Notes: generated by a model not told the origin, from the sequence alone. Positions 10,336 to 21,296 are shown, numbered from the stretch's first letter. The stretch: DNA of 64,000 nt from an uncultured Pelagibacteraceae bacterium (GCA_902601785.1 CACKOH010000002.1:1-64000), one strand, 5' to 3'. Program-made: numbers and translations.

Positions 10336-10802
10336 CCCATCACTCCGATAAATTGTAAAAATGGATCTCTTAAATAAATCTCAAGCACGCCATGTAACAA
10401 ATACATAAACGCTGCTACAAAAGGGAAGGATAATAAAAACATTAATATCCAACGTCTTTCACCTAAAAAGTAATAAGAACCAAATAAAAAAAATGAAGTA
10501 GTTAAAAAATATCCAATTTTTAAAATTGTTGCTCCATAAATAATTGCAATAATAATTAATATTGCCGTTTTTTTATATTCTAAACTTTTATGTTCAACTT
10601 TAATGGTTTCTGGATCTGGTAAAATTAATTTTAAACCAGAAAAAAATAATCCTGCATAACCTAAGTAGATTGGAAATGTTTTTGCATTAAATGGTGCATT
10701 TTCATCAAATGCAAATACTTGAATTTGGTAAGCTGTATATAAATAGAATACTGAAAAAATAAAAAAGAGCAGTGATATAACTTTAGTAGTATTTATATTC
10801 AC
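10332..10802 (-). CDS. tctB: Tripartite tricarboxylate transporter small membrane subunit (TctB family)
   Basis: 156 aa, four hydrophobic segments, located between tctC and tctA. Confidence 0.8.
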   Translation of the reverse strand: MNINTTKVISLLFFIFSVFYLYTAYQIQVFAFDENAPFNAKTFPIYLGYAGLFFSGLKLILPDPETIKVEHKSLEYKKTAILIIIAIIYGATILKIGYFLTTSFFLFGSYYFLGERRWILMFLLSFPFVAAFMYLLHGVLEIYLRDPFLQFIGVMG

Positions 10803-10833
10803 TGCTCTAATTTTAACTTACTAATCTTAAAGA

Positions 10834-11814
10834 CTAGATAACTCCTAATTTTTTCATAAGAGCTGTCATTTCCTCAGTTTGTTTTTCTAAGAAAGAAACA
10901 AATTTACCCTCAGGATTATAAATATTTACCCAAGCGTTTCTTGCTCTAACAGCTTCCCATTCTGAAGTTTTTTGAACATCACCAAGCATTTTAGCAATTT
11001 TAGATTTATCAGAATTACTCATACCTGGAGGACCAAAAAATCCTCTCCAGTTTACAAATTGTACGTCATAACCTTGTTCTTTAAGAGTTGGCGCATCTGG
11101 AGCATCTGAAACTCTTGATGGAGCAGTTATACCAATAATTCTTACTTGGTCTCTTGCACCCATAAGTTCACCTAAACCTGTTGAGATAATTTGTGTCTCT
11201 CCAGATAAAAGTCCAGCTAATGCTTTTCCACCAGCATCATAAGGAATGTATGCTACAGCATTCGGATCTGCACCTGCGGCTTGAAAAGCTAATGCACCAA
11301 TTAAATGGTCCATACTTCCTCTTACCGATCCACCTGCCATTTTAATAGAGTTTGGATCTTTTTTATATGCATCGACAACATCTTTAAAGTTTTTGTATGG
11401 TGAGTTCTTAGCAACAGCTATTGCACCATAATCACCAATTACACCAGCAATTGGTACAACATCTTTGTAAGATAAAGTTCCGTTACCTTTAACGTAACCT
11501 TTGTGTCTTGTAATTGATCTTAATACTAATGGTGTAGATTGTACTAATACTGTATTCGCAGGTTTAGTATTAATCATATAAGCTAACGCTTTACCACCAC
11601 CACCACCTGACATATTTTCAAACGATGCGCTTTTTAACATTCCAGCTTTTGTTAAAGCTTCTCCAGTACCTCTAGCAGTTCCATCCCAACCACCACCAGC
11701 ACCACCACCTATCACAAAGTGAATTTTATCAATCGCAATTGAACTAGTTGTAGATGCTGAGAATAATAGGATCGCCGAAAATAATACTGAAACAATTTTT
11801 TTTATATTTCTCAT
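10834..11814 (-). CDS. tctC: Tripartite tricarboxylate transporter substrate-binding protein (TctC/Bug family)
   Basis: Signal peptide; IHFVIGGGAGGGWDGTARG; AYIPYDAGGKALAGLLSGETQI; NWRGFFGPPG. Confidence 0.92.
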   Translation of the reverse strand: MRNIKKIVSVLFSAILLFSASTTSSIAIDKIHFVIGGGAGGGWDGTARGTGEALTKAGMLKSASFENMSGGGGGKALAYMINTKPANTVLVQSTPLVLRSITRHKGYVKGNGTLSYKDVVPIAGVIGDYGAIAVAKNSPYKNFKDVVDAYKKDPNSIKMAGGSVRGSMDHLIGALAFQAAGADPNAVAYIPYDAGGKALAGLLSGETQIISTGLGELMGARDQVRIIGITAPSRVSDAPDAPTLKEQGYDVQFVNWRGFFGPPGMSNSDKSKIAKMLGDVQKTSEWEAVRARNAWVNIYNPEGKFVSFLEKQTEEMTALMKKLGVI

Positions 11815-11997
11815 TATATTCCTTTATATGTTATTTAAAGGTTAAATTAAATTACATTACCTTAGGTTATGCAACCTGTAATTTGTTAATACAACTTTCA
11901 GTAGAAATGATATTTTAAAAAAATATTGTTAGTAAACAATAGAAAAATTTTTTTTTAAATAACAAGTTTTGAATTTTTAATCTAATTAAAATTATTT

Positions 11998-13077
11998 ATG
12001 TTTGATTTTATTAACTTTAAAATTATTAAAAATTATTTTAGCTCGATCATTAAAAGCTATAAAGCAATAATTATAGGTCTGTTGGGAGGTTATTTAGGAA
12101 CAATAATTGGTCTGCCTTTACCTTGGTTGTTAGGTTCACTAGGTCTAAATCTATGTTTTGCTTTTACAACTTTTAAAATAGAGTTTCCCACAAAATTATT
12201 AAATCCTGTTTTTTTGATAGTAGGTATTATTCTGGGTGGAACCTTAAATGTATCACTACTTTATAAAATTCATTTGTGGGTTTTTTCATCTATTGCTATG
12301 ATTTTTTGTACAGTCCTAAGTACTATCTTGGCTGGATATTATTTTTTTAAGATTTGTAAATTTAGCAAATTTATTTCAGTGTTGGCTGCACTTCCTGGGG
12401 CATTTGTTCCGATTTCAGCAGCATTATTAGAATTTGGTAAAAGTGAAGATGACAAAAAAGTTCTAATCCCCCAAGCAACAAGAGTAATTTTTATTGTTAG
12501 TTTTGTTCCAATATTTTTCATTAACAATTTAGGTTTTTCAGAAATAACAGGTTACAATTTTTCTAATGTTTATGATTACAAGTACTTCTTAGAAATTATA
12601 TTTCTTTTATCTATTTGTTTTTTATTCGCAAATTTACTTAAAAAATTTAACATCCCCTCTCCTGCATTAATTGGTGCTATGGCTTTATCAGGATTATTTT
12701 ATACTTTTGAGATAATTGATGCTAGATTTCCAGATACATTTATAAATATTGCATTTGTCTTTTTGGGAACCGCACTAGGTACTAGATTAAATGGTTTAAA
12801 GTTAAATGAGTTATTCTACTTTATATTCCATGGATTAGTTGTTAGTACAATTTTAGTAATTGTTGCAATGACAACTGCTTATGTTTTAACTTATGCAGGT
12901 TTTGATTTTATTCCAACATTCTTAAGTTTTGCACCTGGGGGAATTCATGAAATGGTAGTTATAAGTGTAGCTTACAAAATTGATCCTATCTTTGTAAGTT
13001 ATCATCATTTTTTAAGAATATTTTTAATTGTAATATTTCTACCTCTTCTTTTATCAAAATTTCATCAAAATAATTAG
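11998..13077 (+). CDS. AbrB-type (ammonia monooxygenase-like) membrane protein
   Basis: Duplicated membrane domain; GTIIGLPLPWLLGSLG, LSFAPGGIHEMVVISVAYKIDPIFVSYHHFLRIFLIV. Confidence 0.8.
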   Translation: MFDFINFKIIKNYFSSIIKSYKAIIIGLLGGYLGTIIGLPLPWLLGSLGLNLCFAFTTFKIEFPTKLLNPVFLIVGIILGGTLNVSLLYKIHLWVFSSIAMIFCTVLSTILAGYYFFKICKFSKFISVLAALPGAFVPISAALLEFGKSEDDKKVLIPQATRVIFIVSFVPIFFINNLGFSEITGYNFSNVYDYKYFLEIIFLLSICFLFANLLKKFNIPSPALIGAMALSGLFYTFEIIDARFPDTFINIAFVFLGTALGTRLNGLKLNELFYFIFHGLVVSTILVIVAMTTAYVLTYAGFDFIPTFLSFAPGGIHEMVVISVAYKIDPIFVSYHHFLRIFLIVIFLPLLLSKFHQNN

Positions 13078-13093
13078 TAACTATTTATTAAAT

Positions 13094-14518
13094 TTATTTA
13101 CTCAATAATTTACTAAGTAATTTAATATTTTTAACTTTATCTAAATTTTTAACTATGCTTATTATTTTTTTAGATTTATTTAATGGCCATTTAGCAAATT
13201 CTACACATCCCATAAATTTATCTGCCACTTCATCATACGTCATTGGAATTGCTGGGCTTCCTTTGCCAAAATCACCTCTTCCAGATATCTTTTTTCCATT
13301 TTTTAAATAGATATCAATAATTGTTGTCATTTTATCGTAACCAGCTGCCTCTGCTTTCTGATTTTTGTAAAAATTTATTTTTCTTAACATTCCTTGAACA
13401 TCAGGTTTATTTATTCTTTTGTCCTGATACTCAGGAATGTATGCTCTTCTCTCTGTCAACAAGATAGCCATAGAATATTCCATACTAAATTTAGCTTGAA
13501 ATTCATTTTTTGGTCTATGATGAATTAATGCATTCTGCATATTATGATTTGTTCCAACATCAACTTTAACAACTTGCTCTGGTTTAATGTCATATTTGTT
13601 AATTAATTCTAACATTTTTGTCATACCTGGATGAGTTAAAGATCCACATGGGTGAGGTTTAATTGATATCCCTGGTTTGCTAAAAGTCCATGGTCGACCT
13701 AATTTTCCTTTTATTGAATTTAAATCATACCCACCACCATGAGCTTGAAAAAAACCTCTGGGAGACTCTAAAATTTTATCAGTTGCTGACCATCCGTAAC
13801 CAACCAAATCACAAGCAACCACTCCACTTTCTGCTGCTCTCCCTGCATGCAAAGGTTTTGTCATTGTGCCAAAATTCTCTCTTAAGCCGGCACTCAATGA
13901 AGCTGCTACACCTAAAGACTTTTGAATTTTTTCAACATTAAATTTTCTTATTTTTGCTGCTGCAGCTGCGGAAGCTAGAGTTCCACAAGTTGCTGTTGAA
14001 TGAAACCCATGTTGATAGTGTCTAGGAGACATTGATTCTGAAACCTTACACTCTACATCAACACCTATAAGGTATGCATTTAGAAAATCTTTTCCACTAA
14101 TATTATTTATTTCACCCTCTGCAAAAGCACTTGGCAAACAAGGTGCTGTAGGGTGAGTTAGCAAACCATATACTCTATCTGAACCTACTGCCAATTGTGT
14201 ATCATCGTAATCATCAGAATGAATACCTACACCATTTGCTAGCGCCGCAAACTGACTGGGTACTTTCATTTTTGAACCAATTACAGTTGCTTTACCATTT
14301 GCTGAATTTTTTTTGATCTGTTTAAACAGATATTCACCAGTTCTTGCAACTGAGCCAGATAAAGCCAAACCAAATCCATCTAAAATATGCTTTTTAGCTA
14401 ACTCAACAACACTTGGAGGAATATTTTTAAATTTTGTTTTATAAACAAACTTTGAAACGTAACTAGTTAGTTCTTTACCTTTGGAACTATTTATATTTGG
14501 TGTATAAGCTTTTTTCAT
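13094..14518 (-). CDS. MmgE/PrpD family protein
   Basis: AKKHILDGFGLALSGS, ALANGVGIHSDDYDDT, HPTAPCLPSAFAEGE, GFHSTATCGTLASAAAAAK, KPHPCGSLTHPG. Confidence 0.88.
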   Translation of the reverse strand: MKKAYTPNINSSKGKELTSYVSKFVYKTKFKNIPPSVVELAKKHILDGFGLALSGSVARTGEYLFKQIKKNSANGKATVIGSKMKVPSQFAALANGVGIHSDDYDDTQLAVGSDRVYGLLTHPTAPCLPSAFAEGEINNISGKDFLNAYLIGVDVECKVSESMSPRHYQHGFHSTATCGTLASAAAAAKIRKFNVEKIQKSLGVAASLSAGLRENFGTMTKPLHAGRAAESGVVACDLVGYGWSATDKILESPRGFFQAHGGGYDLNSIKGKLGRPWTFSKPGISIKPHPCGSLTHPGMTKMLELINKYDIKPEQVVKVDVGTNHNMQNALIHHRPKNEFQAKFSMEYSMAILLTERRAYIPEYQDKRINKPDVQGMLRKINFYKNQKAEAAGYDKMTTIIDIYLKNGKKISGRGDFGKGSPAIPMTYDEVADKFMGCVEFAKWPLNKSKKIISIVKNLDKVKNIKLLSKLLSK

Positions 14519-15993
14519 ATTCTTTTCCTTTCAGTAAAAAGATTTTTAATTGGTTTATAAAATAGACTTAAAAATGTAAGAATAAAAAATGTCATTGCAA
14601 TTGGTCTTGTAAAAAACATAAATAAATTTTGATCAAATATAATTATTGATTGTGCTAATGAATTTTCAACTAATTGACCAAGTACTATCCCCATTATTAT
14701 AGGTGCTGGTGAGAATCCAGCTCTTCTTAAAAAGAAACCAACTACACCTGATATTAACATAATATAAACATCTACCATCGATTGAGATAATCCATAAGAT
14801 CCAACCAAACAGAAAACAAACACTGAAGGCCATAAAAATCCTCTTGGTATTAACGAAATTCTCGAGAAAATTTTTGCACCAAGCAAACCAAAAATTAAAA
14901 ATATAAAGTTAGCTAATAGCATCCCATAAAAAATTGTATAAAGAAGATCAGGTTGTTGCTCAAACAAATAAGGACCAGCTCTTAATCCATGTATTTGAAA
15001 ACCTCCTAATATGACTGCAGTTGTTGCAGATCCTGGAATTCCTAATGCAAGGGTCGGTATCATTGCTCCACCAGTTGCTGAATTATTAGCTGCTTCAGGT
15101 GCTGCTACCCCCTCTATCTCACCTTTACCAAAATTGTCTTTATTTTTAGACCATCTTCTTGCTTCATTGTAGCCTATCATTGCACTAACGGTGCCTCCTT
15201 CGGCTGGAAGTATACCTATAAAAGTGCCTATACCTGTTGATCTTAATATTGTCTTTCCACAATTTTTAAATTCAGTTATTGATGGTAATTTTATCGCAGA
15301 AAATTTTATTCTTTCTAATAAAAGTTCACTCTTAGAAGCTTGAACAAAAATTTCAGACATCGCAAATAAACCTATTAAAACTGGTACAAAACTTACACCT
15401 TCGAATAATTCATCTATGCTAAATGTAAATCTTGAAATTCCAGTAGTTAAATGAACACCAATTGTTGCAACAAACAATCCAATCAAACCTCCAATTAGAT
15501 TTTTAACTGGAGATTTTGAGCTTATAGATGCTAGCATTGATAAGCCAAATATAGCTAACGCAAAATACTCAGGAGGACCAAATTTATATGCAATCTTAGC
15601 TAAAGTTGGTGCAAAAATAATTAAAACTATTAATGAAATGATCCCTCCAATTACACTGGAAACTGCAGCCATTCCTAATGCTTTACCTGCTTGACCATTT
15701 TGAGCCATTGGAAATCCATCAAAAGCTGTTGCTGCAGCTGGTGGAGCACCTGGAGCATTAATCAATATTGCTGTTATCGATCCACCAAATGTGCCTCCAC
15801 AATATAAAGCAGCCATTGCTGCAATTGCCTGATTAGGTTCCAAATATATGGTAAATGGTAATAATAAGGCTATTGCCATACCTGAACTTAATCCAGGTAA
15901 TGCTCCAATTAAAACTCCTACTATTGTAGATCCTAAAATTAGAAGAAATGTAGTTAAATCTAATATTAAAGTTATCTTGCTAATTAATTCCAT
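14515..15993 (-). CDS. tctA: Tripartite tricarboxylate transporter large membrane subunit (second system)
   Basis: GVLIGALPGLSSGMAIALLLPFTIYLEPNQAIAAMAALYCGGTFGGSITAILINAPGAP. Confidence 0.93.
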   Translation of the reverse strand: MELISKITLILDLTTFLLILGSTIVGVLIGALPGLSSGMAIALLLPFTIYLEPNQAIAAMAALYCGGTFGGSITAILINAPGAPPAAATAFDGFPMAQNGQAGKALGMAAVSSVIGGIISLIVLIIFAPTLAKIAYKFGPPEYFALAIFGLSMLASISSKSPVKNLIGGLIGLFVATIGVHLTTGISRFTFSIDELFEGVSFVPVLIGLFAMSEIFVQASKSELLLERIKFSAIKLPSITEFKNCGKTILRSTGIGTFIGILPAEGGTVSAMIGYNEARRWSKNKDNFGKGEIEGVAAPEAANNSATGGAMIPTLALGIPGSATTAVILGGFQIHGLRAGPYLFEQQPDLLYTIFYGMLLANFIFLIFGLLGAKIFSRISLIPRGFLWPSVFVFCLVGSYGLSQSMVDVYIMLISGVVGFFLRRAGFSPAPIIMGIVLGQLVENSLAQSIIIFDQNLFMFFTRPIAMTFFILTFLSLFYKPIKNLFTERKRI

Positions 15994-16457
15994 TAATAAA
16001 AATTCCTCACTATAAAATCTTCCAATATTCCTTGTGGAAATTTAAGTTGCAATACAAGAGTAAAAAAAACAAATACAAAGACTGTCATTCCAATTGAATA
16101 TAAAAGAACAAAAAATTTATCTTTCCTTTGCCAAAGCAATGGAGTTACGAATGTAAATATTAAAATTGTTAAAAAAAAACCTAATTTATCAGCTATTAAA
16201 ATAATAAATAATATAAATCCAAATGTAATAAAAGCATTGGTTTTGATGATTTCTTTTTTTTCCTCTACTAATTTTTTATTTTGATAAATTTGAAATAAAC
16301 TTAGAAATATTATAAGAGTAAATATCAATCTAGGCATCATAGTGGGTTGCATACCTTGAGCTAAAATTTCTGGTACTTCATCAAATGAAAAAGTATAGAT
16401 ATACAATAATATAGTGATGGTAATTATTACCGACAAAATTTTTATATCTTTTATCAT
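15993..16457 (-). CDS. tctB: Tripartite tricarboxylate transporter small membrane subunit (second system)
   Basis: 154 aa, four hydrophobic segments, between tctC and tctA. Confidence 0.78.
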   Translation of the reverse strand: MIKDIKILSVIITITILLYIYTFSFDEVPEILAQGMQPTMMPRLIFTLIIFLSLFQIYQNKKLVEEKKEIIKTNAFITFGFILFIILIADKLGFFLTILIFTFVTPLLWQRKDKFFVLLYSIGMTVFVFVFFTLVLQLKFPQGILEDFIVRNFY

Positions 16458-16470
16458 CTAATGAAATCTT

Positions 16471-16502
16471 AAAAAAAGGGGGAACAATCATGTTCCCCCT
16501 TT
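16471..16502 (-). terminator. Strong hairpin with U-tract between tctC and tctB
   Basis: Perfect 12-bp stem aaagggggaaca/tgttccccctttt with 4-nt loop (16475-16502); A-run at 16471-16477 is a U-run on the minus-strand transcript. Confidence 0.85.
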
Positions 16503-16518
16503 ATATAACTTTAATTAA

Positions 16519-17496
16519 TTATTTTGCTAAACCTAAACTTACAAGAGCAGCTCTTGCTTCTTTGTAAATTTTCTTGATTTCAGCGTCCCATGCAGCTGAA
16601 CCAGCAACACTAGATGCATCTAAACCAGCTCCAGTTAAATAGTTTTGATAAACTGGATGAGCCATTGCTTTTAAAAAACCTTTTTCGAGTTTAGCAATTC
16701 TATCTGCTGGTGTTCCTTTAAGAACAACAACTCCTCTTACTGTTGCAAAAGATGCATTAATACCTTTTTCCTTTAAAGTTGGAGTATCTGGTAAAGCAGA
16801 GAGTCTTTCATCAGCCATTACAGCTAAAACTCTTAATTCCCCACTTTCTAACTGATCTTTACCTTCATCCAAATTTAAACCTGCAGCATCAATTTGAGCG
16901 CCCACTAAGTTGGTCATAATTGCTCCGCCGCCTTCAAAAGGAACGAAAGCTATTTTTGTCTTGGCTTCTCTTGCAAATATGAGGCCTGAAATATGGTCTA
17001 CGCTTCCAACGTTAGTTCCACCATATTTGATAGGTTTTTTATTTCCTGCTTTAATAAGATCCTCAATCGTTTTGTATGGACTTTTGGCATTCACAAAAAT
17101 TACAATTGGGTCAACAGTAGTTCTTGCAACACCAACAAAATCATCAATATTAAGTGCTGCTCCACCTCTCGCCATTCTGAATAAGTGTGTAGGTGTAATT
17201 GCTAATACCGTATGACCATCTCTTGGTTTAGATTTAACATAAGACATAGCTTTGTTTCCGCCGTCACCTTTTTTTGGAGTGATGTAAGCATTATTTTTCA
17301 GATTTTTTCTTGTTCTAATTAATAGCATCCTAGCTGTGGTATCAGTTCCACCACCTAAACCAGCATGTGTTACCACTTCAATTGGCTTAGCTGGAAATTC
17401 ATCAGCAACAGCAATTGTTGCAACTTGTCCTAGACCTATAAAAGAAGTGATTATTAATGCAAAACTTAGAAATAAACTTTGTATTTTTTTAATCAT
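16519..17496 (-). CDS. tctC: Tripartite tricarboxylate transporter substrate-binding protein (second system)
   Basis: Signal peptide; FPAKPIEVVTHAGLGGGTDTTARML; AFVPFEGGGAIMTNLVGAQIDA. Confidence 0.9.
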   Translation of the reverse strand: MIKKIQSLFLSFALIITSFIGLGQVATIAVADEFPAKPIEVVTHAGLGGGTDTTARMLLIRTRKNLKNNAYITPKKGDGGNKAMSYVKSKPRDGHTVLAITPTHLFRMARGGAALNIDDFVGVARTTVDPIVIFVNAKSPYKTIEDLIKAGNKKPIKYGGTNVGSVDHISGLIFAREAKTKIAFVPFEGGGAIMTNLVGAQIDAAGLNLDEGKDQLESGELRVLAVMADERLSALPDTPTLKEKGINASFATVRGVVVLKGTPADRIAKLEKGFLKAMAHPVYQNYLTGAGLDASSVAGSAAWDAEIKKIYKEARAALVSLGLAK

Positions 17497-17668
17497 TATT
17501 ATTCCTCTCGTTAATTAATATTACAAGTAAATCTTAAACAAACTTTAGTGTCAAATTTAATAAAATCTGAGCTTATTGTGTCACACTTAGTAATCAAAAA
17601 TAATAAATCTGGTGGTTTCAATTCAAAGATAATGCCATTTTTTAATACTTTAGTTGTAGAAAGTATTT

Positions 17669-18400
17669 CTATAGTTTCTTAAATTTTAAATAAATCTTAG
17701 CTTTTTCTAAATCTTCATTATTATCTACAGCTAGAGACTTATTGGACATTTTAATCATTTTTACTTTAAAGCCGAGTTCTAAAAATCTTAAAATTTCAAT
17801 ATCTTCAAAAGACTCCATTGGAGTTTTATTTTTAATTTTAGAAAAATCCATTAATGTTTTTTTTGGGAATGAATAAGCACAAATTTGTCTCCAAGCTTTT
17901 TTAAATTCAAACTTCTTATTAGATGGAATAGGTCCCCTTGACATATATAATAAATATCCATTCTTATCAAAAACAACCTTTGGAATTGATGAGCTAAAAA
18001 ATAATTTTTTATCTTTGATTTCAGCATAGCCATTAATTATTTCATTGGGTTTTTTTTTAGCAATATTTATCAATTTCTTTAGATCATAGGGATTAAAAAA
18101 AGGTTCATCACCTTGAACATTTATATAAAAGCTACAATTAATTTTTTTTGCTACCTCTGCAACTCTATCAGTTCCAGTCAAACATTTGCTTGATGTGATT
18201 AATGAATTTATTTTATATTCATCACAAACTTTTTTTATTTTTACACTATCTGTTGCCACTATTATCTGATCTTTTTTTACTACTTTTTTGCATTGGTTAT
18301 AAGTTCTTACAATCATTGGAAGTCCTCCAATTTTAGCCAATGGTTTGCCTGGTAATCTTTTAGATTTATAACGTGCAGGTATTACAACAATGAATTTCAT
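17669..18400 (-). CDS. kdsB: 3-deoxy-manno-octulosonate cytidylyltransferase
   Basis: VVIPARYKSKRLPGKPLAKIGGLPMIVRTY; CLTGTDRVAEVAKK; NVQGDEPF. Confidence 0.95.
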   Translation of the reverse strand: MKFIVVIPARYKSKRLPGKPLAKIGGLPMIVRTYNQCKKVVKKDQIIVATDSVKIKKVCDEYKINSLITSSKCLTGTDRVAEVAKKINCSFYINVQGDEPFFNPYDLKKLINIAKKKPNEIINGYAEIKDKKLFFSSSIPKVVFDKNGYLLYMSRGPIPSNKKFEFKKAWRQICAYSFPKKTLMDFSKIKNKTPMESFEDIEILRFLELGFKVKMIKMSNKSLAVDNNEDLEKAKIYLKFKKL

Positions 18401-18424
18401 TAAATAAGGATAATAATTATTTTA

Positions 18425-19363
18425 TTATAAGAGTGAATTCAACCTTTCTAAAACCTTGTCTGCAGAAAGTTTATTCAATTCTGGTGCTTGAATAGCTTTA
18501 AAATTTTGTGTCTCGATATTTACCTTATAGGCTGTAGTATGTGACCCAAATAAAGCAAGTCCTTTAGAACCAAGATGGGCTGCAATATGTGCTGGACCTG
18601 TATCATTTGCAATTACGAAAGAGCTATCTTTAATTAATGAAGCTAGTTGTGAAATATCTAAAGCCTTACCATTATCTAAAATACATAAAGAATTAATATT
18701 TGAAGCATCTTTAATTTCATCTGGACCAGGTGCAACAATAATTTTAAATTGATTTTCAAATTTTTTCTCTATCAACTCAATTAAATCATTGTAATATGGC
18801 CATTTCTTTAAAACTAAATGCGGCGAACAAAAAGGAAAAAGAACTATGTACTTATCAAGTTGATAAAAATTCTTTATATGCGCTATATCACTTACGCTCC
18901 ATGAAAAATCAGGTTTAGTTGTATAGAAAGTCTTTATACCTGAACTTTTAAGTTGATGGTCAAATCTTTCTAATACAGAGTCTTTATCAAAGTCTTGCTT
19001 GGTGGTTCCTTCTGGTAGAGTTGTTTCGCTTGAAGACCAAATTTCTTTAGTGGCTTTTGGAAATAAAATTTTTTTATAAAAGGATGTTCTGCTTGAATTT
19101 TGAAGATCAAAAACTTTAGAAAAACTATATTTTTTAATTTCTTTCATTAAAGAATATAAATAAATGAGATTTAATTTTGATAGTCGCTTATCTAAAATTA
19201 CATTTGAAATATTAGGATTTTTTTTAAAAAGGTCATAATAAGGTTTTGTTGTTAATAAATGAATTTGATCGTCTGGGTGATTTTCAGAAATATCTTGAAT
19301 TGCTCCACAAGCTTGGGCTATATCTCCCAAAGAGCCATGTTTAATAATTAAAATATTAGACAT
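18425..19363 (-). CDS. Glycosyltransferase family 9 (heptosyltransferase-like)
   Basis: ILIIKHGSLGDIAQACGAIQDI; DLQNSSRTSFYK; FVIANDTGPAHIAAHLGSKGLALFG. Confidence 0.9.
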   Translation of the reverse strand: MSNILIIKHGSLGDIAQACGAIQDISENHPDDQIHLLTTKPYYDLFKKNPNISNVILDKRLSKLNLIYLYSLMKEIKKYSFSKVFDLQNSSRTSFYKKILFPKATKEIWSSSETTLPEGTTKQDFDKDSVLERFDHQLKSSGIKTFYTTKPDFSWSVSDIAHIKNFYQLDKYIVLFPFCSPHLVLKKWPYYNDLIELIEKKFENQFKIIVAPGPDEIKDASNINSLCILDNGKALDISQLASLIKDSSFVIANDTGPAHIAAHLGSKGLALFGSHTTAYKVNIETQNFKAIQAPELNKLSADKVLERLNSLL

Positions 19364-19395
19364 ATTTAAAACAACTTAACATAGTATAAATATTT

Positions 19396-19785
19396 ATGAA
19401 TAAAATTCTAGTTGAGGTATCCGTTGGTGAGTTATTAGACAAAATTTCTATACTCGAGATTAAACAAGAAAAAATCAAAGATACTGAAAAATTAAAATTT
19501 ATTAATGAAGAACACTCAATTCTTAAAGATCAATTAAATAAAAATATTAAATCTGATCAAAAGCTAAATGAACTTTTTGAAACATTAAAAAAAATTAATG
19601 CAAAATTATGGATAATAGAGGATGATAAAAGACAATGTGAAAAAGACAAAGATTTTACCGAAAAATTTATCGAACTTTCAAGAGATGTTCATTTTCTTAA
19701 TGATAAACGAGCTAAAATTAAATTAGAAATTAATAATCTTACTGGTTCAAAAATTAGAGAAATTAAAGAATATACTAATTATTAA
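19396..19785 (+). CDS. Small coiled-coil-like protein (DUF6165-like)
   Basis: MNKILVEVSVGELLDKISILEIKQEKI pattern; placed next to the LPS glycosyltransferase. Confidence 0.55.
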   Translation: MNKILVEVSVGELLDKISILEIKQEKIKDTEKLKFINEEHSILKDQLNKNIKSDQKLNELFETLKKINAKLWIIEDDKRQCEKDKDFTEKFIELSRDVHFLNDKRAKIKLEINNLTGSKIREIKEYTNY

Positions 19786-19794
19786 TCTTTTTAG

Positions 19795-20622
19795 TTAAAA
19801 TTTACCTTTTTTGTTTGAACCATTATAAAAAATTTTTGATAACTCTTTATTTGCTTTGTTCTGGGAAATAATTTCTTTTTTACCCATAAGTGTCAAAGGT
19901 ATTTCAGAATATTCGTGATAGTTATGCTTGTCTTCACCTCTTGCTTTTTGAACATACATTTTTCCTATAACCTGATTAACATTAGTGCCAATATAACTTT
20001 GAATAACAAAGCCAATTCTTCTGTCATCACTGTTGTTTAACCCTGAACCATGAACAATTAAAGGGTGGTGTAATGATATTTCTCCTGCTTTAAGAATTAT
20101 AGGATCTGTTTTATCCAAAGAAACATCTTTAATTGTTTGACCACGTGTTAACAAATTGTTTTTATCAAATTTTTCCTCATGAAACTTTAAATTTTCTTTA
20201 TGAGAGCCTGGCAACATTCTCATGCAACCATTTTTTTCGTTTGTGTCAGTAACTGCGAGCCAAACTGTAACCCAATTATGAGGCTCCAAACCTATATATT
20301 TTGCGTCTTGATGAAAACTAACAAATCCCTTTTCTTTTTTTTCTTTTATAAAAAGCGTAGTACCACAAATGAGTATATTCTTACCAATAATACTCTCAAC
20401 TGCGTCTAGGATATTTTTATTTAAACAAATTTTATTTAATAAAGGTGAAATTAAATGAACATAATTACGATTAATTCCTTCTAAAGCACCTGGCCAATTT
20501 TTTTCAATTTTTTCAATTTCATTTCTTATCTCCTTTGCTTCATTAGAGGTTAAAGCACTTACTGAAGAGATATATCCTTTATTTCTATAATGATCTATTT
20601 GGTCTGCTGTAAGCATCGTCAT
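19795..20622 (-). CDS. Phytanoyl-CoA dioxygenase (PhyH) family Fe(II)/2OG oxygenase
   Basis: VSFHQDAKYIG (HxD), WLAVTDTNEKNGCMRMLPGSHKE, LHHPLIVHGSGLNNSDDRRIG (distal His and Arg). Confidence 0.9.
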   Translation of the reverse strand: MTMLTADQIDHYRNKGYISSVSALTSNEAKEIRNEIEKIEKNWPGALEGINRNYVHLISPLLNKICLNKNILDAVESIIGKNILICGTTLFIKEKKEKGFVSFHQDAKYIGLEPHNWVTVWLAVTDTNEKNGCMRMLPGSHKENLKFHEEKFDKNNLLTRGQTIKDVSLDKTDPIILKAGEISLHHPLIVHGSGLNNSDDRRIGFVIQSYIGTNVNQVIGKMYVQKARGEDKHNYHEYSEIPLTLMGKKEIISQNKANKELSKIFYNGSNKKGKF

Positions 20623-21296
20623 TGAGAAAAACTATATTTTTTTTCCAAAAACTTAATCACATTATGAATAATAAAAGTCATAAATAAATATATTCCTCCT
20701 GCAACAATAAATACTTCGATTGGTTTAAATGTTGTTGATATTATATATTTTGCAACACCAGTTAAATCCATTAAAGTTACTGTGCTTGCTAGTGATGTCC
20801 CCTTCATCATTAATATTATTTCATTTCCGTAGGCAGGAAGTGATTGTCTGATAGCAATTGGAATTTGAATTTTATAGAATATTATTTTGCTAGATATTCC
20901 TAAACTTTTTCCAGCTTCAATTATTCCTGGTTTTATTGTTTGAAATGCTGATCTTAATATTTCTGATGTATAGGCGCCTGTATTTAAAGTAAAAGCTATA
21001 ATTGCACACCAATAAGGTTCTTTTAAAATAACCCACAAAAATGTTGACCTTAGATATTCAATTTGTCCTAATCCAAAATAAATTATGAAAATTTGAACCA
21101 GTAAAGGAGTTCCTCTAAACAAATAAGAATATCCATAAGCAAATTTATTTATAAAAATATTTTTATTTAATCTCAAGATTGCAAATAAAAGTCCAATAAT
21201 TAATCCAAAGAATAATGATGCTGATAACAATTTTAGAGTTACAACTGTTGCTCCTAAAAGTTTGGGGAAACTAGTGAACATTAAATCAAAATCCAT
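20619..21296 (-). CDS. Polar amino-acid ABC transporter permease
   Basis: HisM/OccM-like EAA loop (EAGKSLGISSKIIFYKIQIPIAIRQSLPAYGNEIILMMKGTSLAS). Confidence 0.9.
   Translation of the reverse strand: MDFDLMFTSFPKLLGATVVTLKLLSASLFFGLIIGLLFAILRLNKNIFINKFAYGYSYLFRGTPLLVQIFIIYFGLGQIEYLRSTFLWVILKEPYWCAIIAFTLNTGAYTSEILRSAFQTIKPGIIEAGKSLGISSKIIFYKIQIPIAIRQSLPAYGNEIILMMKGTSLASTVTLMDLTGVAKYIISTTFKPIEVFIVAGGIYLFMTFIIHNVIKFLEKKYSFSQ

Noticed and set aside
17571-17590. Short imperfect palindrome attgtgtcacactt upstream of the second tctC
   Set aside because: Too short (about 9 bp, odd-centred) to separate from chance in this sequence.
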